Positions 1 through 4,931 of a stretch of DNA of 7,159 nt are shown here, piece by piece. Within the stretch, counting starts at the first letter, position 1. The number at the start of each line of letters is the position of its first letter. A program made the position numbers and the translations under genes. Under the pieces are notes generated by a model. The model saw only the letters and a list, made by a program, of their open reading frames with translations. It made no database searches and was not told the origin of the DNA. Source of the DNA: Planctomycetota bacterium (GTDB lineage: Bacteria; Planctomycetota; Planctomycetia; Pirellulales; Lacipirellulaceae); NCBI GenBank assembly GCA_024278035.1, contig JAJRUA010000399.1, forward strand, positions 1-7,159, written 5' to 3'.

Positions 1-179
1 GACATCACTGCGGCCCAGCCGATTTCTAGCTGCCCTCCTTGTGGACCAAACAAGGCAAATAGCGCCGCGCAGCAGACCATCAGCCAGTTCCCAGGCAGCC
101 CCAGCAAAGTGAGCGTCCAACCCGCGACCACGGCTGATATTAAGAGCGTGACAGCGAAAAAGGTGAAGAGGTAGTCCAC
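1..179 (-). CDS. DUF456-like small membrane protein, C-terminal part missing (cut by window edge)
   Basis: This minus-strand frame stays open from the left edge to a GTG at 177-179 and gives 59 codons. The protein begins MDYLFTFFAV and continues as a hydrophobic segment (about residues 4-20), then TLLGLPGNW (residues 24-32), then a second hydrophobic stretch (about 32-44). A GLPG motif between two membrane helices is typical of DUF456 proteins, small multi-pass membrane proteins of unknown function that are usually about 150-170 residues long, so roughly two thirds is missing here. GTG is the first plausible start: the frame is open upstream to a TAG near 298, but that stretch has no ATG, GTG or TTG and reads as proline-rich low-complexity sequence. 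No Shine-Dalgarno sequence is visible. The gene is divergent from purA. The family call rests on motif memory; that it is a real coding region is more certain. Confidence 0.7.
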   Translation of the reverse strand, partial: MDYLFTFFAVTLLISAVVAGWTLTLLGLPGNWLMVCCAALFALFGPQGGQLEIGWAAVM

Positions 180-191
180 TGGCAGAATGTT

Positions 192-221
192 GGGAAGAGG
201 TAATGGGGAACTGGGAAATGG
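192..221. repeat. 7-bp-periodic G-rich array (GGGAANN type)
   Basis: Four heptamers lie end to end in strict phase: GGGAAGA at 192, GGTAATG at 199, GGGAACT at 206 and GGGAAAT at 213, followed by GG at 220-221. The shared core is GGGAANN, with one unit diverged. The array lies just upstream of the GTG start of the DUF456-like gene and outside any credible coding frame. It resembles the short tandemly repeated heptanucleotides known from cyanobacterial intergenic regions, by analogy only. The function is unknown. Confidence 0.6.
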
Positions 222-351
222 TACTTTTAACAGATATCCCAGCTTAGTATTCGTCTCGAAGAAAACTATCTTGGATTTGGTCGCAGGCTCCGAATCCTAG
301 AGCTTCAATGAACGGCACCCTTCTTTTGCGAGTGGCAGCCTTCAATTTACC

Positions 352-410
352 GTAGGATAGGCTTCCAGCCTGTCAGGCAGTTCAATAGACAGGCTGGAAG
401 CCTGTCCTAC
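352..410. repeat. REP-like double palindrome
   Basis: A 23-base arm at 352-374 pairs with an arm at 388-410, with a single position (358/404) that would be a G-T wobble in one strand; the spacer is 13 bases. Each arm is itself a hairpin: 356-363 pairs with 367-374 around TCC, and 388-395 pairs perfectly with 399-406 (GACAGGCT / AGCCTGTC) around GGA. Two small mirrored hairpins are the usual layout of REP pairs (BIME-like elements), which are often mobilised by RAYT transposases; no transposase gene is present here. Because both flanking genes point away from it, it is unlikely to serve as their terminator. Confidence 0.75.
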
Positions 411-470
411 GAGCTAGAGAAGTTCTGCCGCTCTCCTTAAGCCATGAATCTACGGGAATTCAGCCCCATT

Positions 471-496
471 TTGTTCTCACCTCTTTCGGCTACAAT
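471..496 (+). promoter_or_regulatory. Possible sigma-70-type promoter for purA
   Basis: TACAAT at 491-496 matches five of six bases of the -10 consensus and lies 65 bases before the purA start. TTGTTC at 471-476 could be a -35 box, but the 14-base spacing is short and the match is poor. Only the -10 element is at all convincing, so this is a candidate and no more. Confidence 0.3.
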
Positions 497-550
497 GGAG
501 CGTTTGTGTTTTGCCGGATTGAGAAGACTGGCAATAAGTCTCATTTATCG

Positions 551-555
551 AGGAG
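551..555 (+). promoter_or_regulatory. Ribosome binding site of purA
   Basis: AGGAG ends six bases before the GTG at 562-564. It is the only clear Shine-Dalgarno sequence in the window. It decides the purA start in favour of this GTG, which also places the N-terminal motif exactly where the family has it. Confidence 0.75.
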
Positions 556-561
556 TGTCGA

Positions 562-1878
562 GTGCCCGGAACCTGTATTATTGGATTGCAATGGGGCGAC
601 GAAGCCAAGGGGAAAATCGTTGATCTGCTCACACAGCAGCACGATGTGGTGGTGCGTTTTCAAGGCGGAGCGAATGCGGGTCATACGGTCGTCGTGGGCC
701 AGGAGACCTACAAACTCTCGCTGTTGCCCAGCGGCGTGCTGACCTCCGGAGTGACGTGCGTCATCGCAGGCGGCGTGGTTTTCAATCCTGCCAAAGCGAT
801 CGAAGAACTCGACGAACTTGCCTCGCGAGGAGTCGAAGACAGCGATAATTTGCTGATCAGCGATCGAGTGCATATGATTTTTCCATGGCATTTTGCCGAA
901 GATAAAACGCTCGACCAGAACACTTCGGACGGCGAGAATATCGGCACCACGCAACGAGGCATCGGCCCCTGCTATCGCGATAAAGTAGGCCGGTCCTACG
1001 CGATTCGTCTTGGCGATCTCTACCGGGATACCTTTCCCGATCAGGTAAGGCACAACGTCAAGGCAAAGAATGCCGTGTTGGCTTCGATGGTCCCAGACGG
1101 TGGATTCAAACCACTCGACGCCGAAGCGATCTGCAAACAGTACCTCGCCTACGCCGAACGACTGAAGGACTATGTCGCCGACACGACCGAATATCTGCTA
1201 ACCGCGGCCGAAGCGGGAAAACGCATTTTGTTTGAAGGGGCACAAGGGGCGCTGCTTGATGTCGACCATGGGACTTATCCGTTTGTCACGAGCAGCAATA
1301 GCTCGGGTGTCGGAGTGAGCAATGGTTCGGGGGTGCCGGCGCGATATATCAACAAAGTGCTCGGCATTGTAAAGGCCTATACTACGCGAGTCGGCGGAGG
1401 GCCATTCCCCGTAGAGCAAGACAACGAAATCGGCCAGAAAATTCGCGATCAAGGTAACGAATACGGCACGGTAACCAAACGTCCCCGACGTTGCGGCTGG
1501 CTCGACGCCGTAGCAGTACGCTACACAACGCGACTGAGCGGCGTTGATTCGATCTGCCTGATGCTACTCGATGTTCTGAGTGGCGTTGGCGACTTGAAAA
1601 TATGCACCGCTTATAAAATTGACGGCAAAGAAACCAAACGGTTTCCTAGCCACATCGACGACCTGCGCCGAGTCGAACCAATCTACGAAACTCACCCGGG
1701 CTGGGACGAGGATCTCACCCAGGCGACTTCCTTGGATGATCTTCCGGCCAATGCCCGCGCTTATGTCGATCGTGTTGGAGAATTGGTTGGAGTGCCGGTA
1801 GAAATGGTCTCGGTGGGGCCAGCCCGTAGCCAGACGATCTCGGTAGGTTCCGAACCGCTAGTCGCGGTCAAGTCTTAG
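562..1878 (+). CDS. purA: Adenylosuccinate synthetase
   Basis: This cytoplasmic enzyme joins IMP and aspartate using GTP to make adenylosuccinate, the first committed step from IMP to AMP. The protein has 438 residues, the normal length for bacterial PurA. Visible motifs are WGDEAKGK at 11-18 with the catalytic Asp13, GGANAGHT at 35-42 with the catalytic His41, FEGAQG at 224-229, HGTYPFVTSSN at 236-246, the substrate loop TVTKRPRRCGW at 303-313, and LLDVL followed by VEPIYETHPGW nearer the C terminus. Two positions differ from the E. coli sequence as I recall it: Ala15 in place of Gly in GDEGKGK, and Lys306 where TTGR has Gly. All catalytic residues that I can place are present, so it should be active. 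The GTG start is backed by AGGAG at 551-555. uppS follows after 13 bases, which suggests co-transcription. Confidence 0.97.
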   Translation: MPGTCIIGLQWGDEAKGKIVDLLTQQHDVVVRFQGGANAGHTVVVGQETYKLSLLPSGVLTSGVTCVIAGGVVFNPAKAIEELDELASRGVEDSDNLLISDRVHMIFPWHFAEDKTLDQNTSDGENIGTTQRGIGPCYRDKVGRSYAIRLGDLYRDTFPDQVRHNVKAKNAVLASMVPDGGFKPLDAEAICKQYLAYAERLKDYVADTTEYLLTAAEAGKRILFEGAQGALLDVDHGTYPFVTSSNSSGVGVSNGSGVPARYINKVLGIVKAYTTRVGGGPFPVEQDNEIGQKIRDQGNEYGTVTKRPRRCGWLDAVAVRYTTRLSGVDSICLMLLDVLSGVGDLKICTAYKIDGKETKRFPSHIDDLRRVEPIYETHPGWDEDLTQATSLDDLPANARAYVDRVGELVGVPVEMVSVGPARSQTISVGSEPLVAVKS

Positions 1879-1891
1879 GCCCATCAAAACA

Positions 1892-2641
1892 ATGTCCCAG
1901 GACGCTATCCCCCAATTACTTGGCGAACTATCCCGCGAGCGTTGGCCGCGGCATATCGCGATCATCATGGATGGCAATGGGCGTTGGGCTCAGCAGCGCG
2001 ATTTACCGCGGGTTGAAGGGCATCGCGCGGGTGTGTCCTCGGTACGAAAAATTACCGAGGAGTGTGCGCGGCTCGATATCGAGCAATTGACTCTCTATTG
2101 CCTTTCAAGCGAAAACTGGAAACGACCGCAACAGGAAATCGATTTCCTGATGCACTTGCTTGAACAGTACATGATCGAAGAACGCTCGACGATTATGGAG
2201 AATGATGTCCGAGTGCGAATGATCGGACGCCGCACCGACATTCCTGAGTCGGTTTTGAAAGAACTCGACCAGACAGTCGAAAGGAGTTCGTCGAACCACG
2301 GCATGTGGCTCAATTTGGCGATCAACTACGGCGCGCGGGCAGAATTGGTCGACGCGATGCAAGCGATCGGTAAAGAGATTGCCGAGAAGAGCCTTGCCGT
2401 CAACGAAATCGAGGAGCAAACGATTTCCGATCATCTCTACACCGCAGGACTCGCCGATCCTGATTTGTTAATACGAACCGCAGGAGAAATGCGAATCAGC
2501 AATTTTCTGCTCTGGCAAATCAGCTATTCCGAACTCTGGATCACCGAGAAATGTTGGCCCGAATTCGACGAAGAGACTTTGCACCAAGCGATTCTCGATT
2601 TCGCGGGCAGAAATCGCAAATTTGGGGGGCTGACAAAATGA
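1892..2641 (+). CDS. uppS: Undecaprenyl diphosphate synthase (cis-prenyltransferase)
   Basis: This enzyme extends farnesyl diphosphate with isopentenyl units in cis to make undecaprenyl diphosphate, the lipid carrier for peptidoglycan and other surface glycans. It acts at the inner face of the membrane. At 249 residues it has the usual family length. It shows HIAIIMDGNGRW at 21-32 with the catalytic Asp27, GHRAG just after, LYCLSSENWKRP (the substrate-binding Ser-Glu-Asn-Trp region), and near the C terminus DPDLLIRTAGEMRISNF with Arg195, Arg201 and Ser203, which bind diphosphate, followed by Glu214 in SYSEL. The usual GGE or SGE is AGE here. The ATG lies 13 bases after purA and has no clear Shine-Dalgarno, so translation may be coupled or leaderless-like. 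The stop TGA overlaps an ATG at 2638, the start of a 38-codon open frame. cdsA follows, as in many bacteria. Confidence 0.97.
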   Translation: MSQDAIPQLLGELSRERWPRHIAIIMDGNGRWAQQRDLPRVEGHRAGVSSVRKITEECARLDIEQLTLYCLSSENWKRPQQEIDFLMHLLEQYMIEERSTIMENDVRVRMIGRRTDIPESVLKELDQTVERSSSNHGMWLNLAINYGARAELVDAMQAIGKEIAEKSLAVNEIEEQTISDHLYTAGLADPDLLIRTAGEMRISNFLLWQISYSELWITEKCWPEFDEETLHQAILDFAGRNRKFGGLTK

Positions 2642-2754
2642 ATGTCGCTTTATTGAGAAATGATGAACTAAAATCGCGTCGGCCTGCTACTTTTTCTCTT
2701 CAGTACATCTACGACGATTTTAACTATTGGACATTTGTCACCTCGTCCGAGTAA
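2638..2754 (+). other. Short open frame (38 codons) overlapping the uppS stop; doubtful gene
   Basis: An ATG at 2638-2640 overlaps the uppS stop in the ATGA arrangement typical of coupled genes. Its frame runs to a TAA at 2752-2754, 10 bases before the cdsA ATG at 2765. The peptide begins MNVALLRNDELKS and ends in a Tyr/Asp-rich tail. It shows no domain, signal peptide or membrane segment that I recognise. It could be a coupling leader that carries ribosomes from uppS to cdsA, or simply chance in an AT-richer spacer. I lean towards chance. Confidence 0.2.
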
Positions 2755-2764
2755 ACTGCAAACC

Positions 2765-3676
2765 ATGCTTCGTTGGCGAATAGTCCTGGGAATTCTTCTT
2801 GTTGCGTTGTCGCTAACGTTATGTTGGTTCGATGCGCATGCCCTGCGGCCAGGAATCTATATGGCGCCGCTGGCGGTGATCCTCTGCCTGCTTGCCACTC
2901 AAGAAATGCTTGGCCTGATTCGCAGATTGGGGCAAGATCCATTGGGTTGGACGACTTACGTTGGTACTCTACTTCCCCTACTAGGAGCATGTGCGCCGAT
3001 CGCCTGGACCGAATATCCGAGCGACTGTCCCGTAGGACGATTAGGCTGGCTTGCTTGCGGACTTGCGGCCGGTTTGATCGTGGCCCTACTCGGCGAGATG
3101 CGACGCTACCAACAACCGGGCAACACGATTACCAATCTCTCTCTCTCGGCTTTTTCAATTCTCTATATCGGCGGCTTGATGGGCTTTCTGGTCCAATTAC
3201 GACTCTTGGACATCGGCTCGGGTGTCTCACGAGGAGGGTTGTTGGCTATGATCTCAGCGGTCGTAGTGGTGAAAGCCGCAGATATCGGCGCGTATACCGC
3301 TGGGAGTTTGTGGGGCAGTCATAAAATGGCCCCGGTGATTAGCCCTGGAAAAACGTGGGAAGGCGTACTGGGTGGGCTCGTGCTTGCCGTTATCGGGGCG
3401 TTGCTTACCCTGGGACCACTGGCTGGAGCTCTTGGCTGCGAAAGCAGCGTGAGTTGGATAAAATGGCTTTCTGGCGCCGTGGCTTACGGACTCGTCGTGA
3501 GCAGTGCTGGTATCCTCGGCGACTTGGCCGAATCGCTACTCAAACGTGATGCCGGAGTGAAAGATTCGAGTTCTTGGCTACCTGGGTTCGGCGGCGTGCT
3601 CGATCTGCTGGATTCGTTGCTCGTAGCAGCTCCTGTGGCCTACCTCTTTTGGGTATCAGGACTGGTCGGGCAGTGA
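2765..3676 (+). CDS. cdsA: Phosphatidate cytidylyltransferase (CDP-diglyceride synthase)
   Basis: This multi-pass inner-membrane enzyme makes CDP-diacylglycerol from phosphatidate and CTP, the branch point of phospholipid synthesis. From the ATG at 2765 the protein has 303 residues and starts MLRWRIVLGILLVAL, so the first membrane helix begins almost at once. An in-frame TTG at 2735 would add ten residues (MSPRPSKLQT); neither start has a clear Shine-Dalgarno. About eight hydrophobic segments are visible. Family motifs are KAADIGAYTAG, then SPGKTWEG (the usual SPKKTWEG), then the C-terminal signature from SLLKRDAGVKD at 257-267 through WLPGFGGVLDLLD. Within that signature Phe275 replaces the usual His and Leu281 the usual Arg, while the acidic residues remain. 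I believe this variant is shared by planctomycete CdsA proteins, but that is from memory. Downstream, dxr and rseP, which follow cdsA in many bacteria, are absent. Confidence 0.93.
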   Translation: MLRWRIVLGILLVALSLTLCWFDAHALRPGIYMAPLAVILCLLATQEMLGLIRRLGQDPLGWTTYVGTLLPLLGACAPIAWTEYPSDCPVGRLGWLACGLAAGLIVALLGEMRRYQQPGNTITNLSLSAFSILYIGGLMGFLVQLRLLDIGSGVSRGGLLAMISAVVVVKAADIGAYTAGSLWGSHKMAPVISPGKTWEGVLGGLVLAVIGALLTLGPLAGALGCESSVSWIKWLSGAVAYGLVVSSAGILGDLAESLLKRDAGVKDSSSWLPGFGGVLDLLDSLLVAAPVAYLFWVSGLVGQ

Positions 3677-3917
3677 AACGGTCCATTCCCTCGGGTGTCG
3701 ACGCCCTGAACAACCAATGCAATCCTTATAAACCTTTTGCCACTAACCATTTAGGCATAACTGACAGGGTTCCACTAGTTTCGCGCTAGGACGATTAGGT
3801 ATAGTTAATGAAAGCCGTCAGCTCTCAGCTATCAATAAAAAGTGATGTCTTGCGGACAGCTAATAGCTAACAGCTTTTTACTTCGAGCGGCAGCCAGTGT
3901 GCGGTCGCCTTGTGTGC
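3677..3917. other. cdsA-phoH intergenic region
   Basis: This 241-base spacer is AT-richer than its neighbours and contains the AGCT heptamer blocks at 3813-3878. TATAGT at 3800-3805 resembles a -10 box but has no convincing -35 partner. The AGCT arms 3820-3832 and 3863-3875 can pair at 11 of 13 positions around a 30-base loop and are followed by five T residues (3875-3879), so they might act as a weak terminator for cdsA. The loop is long and the stem poor in GC, so I do not call a terminator. The gap suggests that phoH has its own promoter. Confidence 0.5.
3813..3878. repeat. Two blocks of 7-bp-periodic AGCT repeats
   Basis: The left block has AGCCGTC at 3813, AGCTCTC at 3820 and AGCTATC at 3827. 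The right block has AGCTAAT at 3858, AGCTAAC at 3865 and AGCTTTT at 3872. Five exact AGCT sites fall at 7-bp steps inside the blocks. Because AGCT is its own complement, the blocks can also pair with each other as an imperfect hairpin. They lie outside coding sequence, just ahead of phoH. This is the second of three heptamer arrays in the window and uses a different unit from the others. Confidence 0.6.
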
Positions 3918-4862
3918 ATGATTGAAGCAACTATCTCGGTCGACGACGCCGAAAATCTTGTTCTCTTGCTTGGGGTCCAGGATCAGCACCTCAAACAGAT
4001 TCGTAATATCATTCCCGCAAAGATTTCTGCTCGCGATGGAAAAATTCTCGTCCAGGGCGACGAGGCTGACGTGACCAAAGCAACGGCCGTCCTTGAAGAG
4101 CTACGCACAAGAATCGACCGCAATATTTTGCTCGATTCCGACATGGTCTCCCAGGTAATCCGTCGAGTCACAAGTGGCGAGCAAATACTCAACTCCGATC
4201 CGATTGGAGTTCGCAGTGGACGATCGATTCACCCACGCACTGAGGGTCAAATCAAATACGTCGAAGCGATTCGGAATCATGCTCTCGTATTTTGCACTGG
4301 CCCCGCCGGCACGGGTAAAACCTATCTCGCCGTCGCTACGGCAGTCGAAGCGTTACGTGCTCAACAGATTCGCAAAATCGTTTTAGTGCGTCCCGCGGTC
4401 GAAGCGGGCGAAAGCCTCGGCTTCCTACCGGGTGATTTGGAGGCAAAAATCAATCCCTATTTGCGTCATCTCCTCGACGCTTTACAGGACATGCTCGACT
4501 ACGATCAAATGCGACAAGCGATGGAAGAAGATGTGATCGAAGTTGTGCCTTTGGCTTACATGCGTGGCCGAACCCTTAACGAAGCGTTTATCATTCTCGA
4601 TGAAGCACAAAACACGACCGTGTCGCAAATGAAAATGTTTCTGACGCGCATGGGCGAAGGCTCGCAGGTGGTCGTCTCGGGCGACACTTCGCAAACCGAT
4701 TTATCTGCTCATACCAAGAGTGGTCTGATAGATGCCTTGTCACGCTTGCGCAACATCGATGGCTTTGCTCGCGTGACACTCGGCCCCTCTGATATTGTTC
4801 GCCATCGATTGGTACAAGACATTGTCCGCTCTTACGAGGAGGGCTCAAAGAAGAAGAGATAA
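3918..4862 (+). CDS. phoH: PhoH family ATPase (YbeZ type)
   Basis: This is a cytoplasmic P-loop ATPase of the PhoH/YbeZ family, related to the helicase-like ATPase superfamily and usually linked to the RNase and ribosome maturation factor YbeY. The protein has 314 residues from the ATG at 3918. Residues about 1-75 form the N-terminal nucleic-acid-binding region seen in this family. The ATPase core has Walker A GPAGTGKT at 128-135, then LVRPAVEAGESLGFLPGDL, PLAYMRGRTLN, Walker B FIILDEAQN with Asp228 and Glu229, and SGDTSQTDL around 254-262. The C terminus is a basic tail ending KKKR. In-frame GTG codons at 3897 and 3912 could extend it by up to seven residues; I prefer the ATG because MIEATISV fits the usual family N terminus. 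The pgpH gene follows 69 bases later in the same frame, as in many bacteria where phoH, pgpH and ybeY are adjacent. Confidence 0.95.
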   Translation: MIEATISVDDAENLVLLLGVQDQHLKQIRNIIPAKISARDGKILVQGDEADVTKATAVLEELRTRIDRNILLDSDMVSQVIRRVTSGEQILNSDPIGVRSGRSIHPRTEGQIKYVEAIRNHALVFCTGPAGTGKTYLAVATAVEALRAQQIRKIVLVRPAVEAGESLGFLPGDLEAKINPYLRHLLDALQDMLDYDQMRQAMEEDVIEVVPLAYMRGRTLNEAFIILDEAQNTTVSQMKMFLTRMGEGSQVVVSGDTSQTDLSAHTKSGLIDALSRLRNIDGFARVTLGPSDIVRHRLVQDIVRSYEEGSKKKR

Positions 4863-4866
4863 GGAA

Positions 4867-4925
4867 AGGTCGGAGGTCGGGAACTCTCGTCTTCTCTCAC
4901 CTCCAGCCTCTCATCTCCAACCTCT
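4867..4925. repeat. 7-bp-periodic purine/pyrimidine repeat between phoH and pgpH
   Basis: AGGTCGG occurs twice in perfect tandem at 4867-4880. A pyrimidine-rich block follows with a 7- and 14-bp period: CTCCAGCCTCT at 4901 recurs as CTCCAACCTCT at 4915 with one change. The two blocks are partly complementary (4868-4877 against 4899-4908, eight of ten positions), so a hairpin is possible. The repeat fills most of the 69-base spacer and ends only six bases before the pgpH start, in the space where a Shine-Dalgarno sequence would lie; none is seen. Confidence 0.6.
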
Positions 4926-4931
4926 TTCACT

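Larger units (their letters stand above)
180..561. other. Divergent intergenic region between the DUF456-like gene and purA
   Basis: This 382-base stretch separates the starts of two divergently oriented genes. It holds a G-rich heptamer array (192-221), a REP-like double palindrome (352-410), a possible purA promoter (471-496) and the purA ribosome binding site (551-555). The parts at 222-351 and 411-470 show no open frame with a credible protein, no tRNA-like fold and no riboswitch motif that I recognise. Confidence 0.8.

Noticed and set aside
411..561. Possible riboswitch or purine-responsive leader ahead of purA
   Set aside because: I saw no conserved riboswitch core, no strong paired stem and no terminator-like hairpin with a T run in this leader.
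506..742. A 78-codon open frame across the purA start
   Set aside because: It overlaps purA in another frame, and the AGGAG at 551-555 serves the purA GTG. No domain is visible in it.
541..1053. A 170-codon open frame on the minus strand
   Set aside because: It lies entirely opposite the start of purA, has no recognisable motif, and is explained by the codon pattern of purA.
2773..3324. A 183-codon plus-strand open frame within cdsA
   Set aside because: It is out of frame with a clearly recognised CdsA and reads as Arg/Ser/Cys-rich low-quality sequence without motifs.
3863..3879. Rho-independent terminator after cdsA
   Set aside because: There is a T run, but the stem is AT-rich, has two mismatches and a 30-base loop. 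It is better described as part of a repeat.
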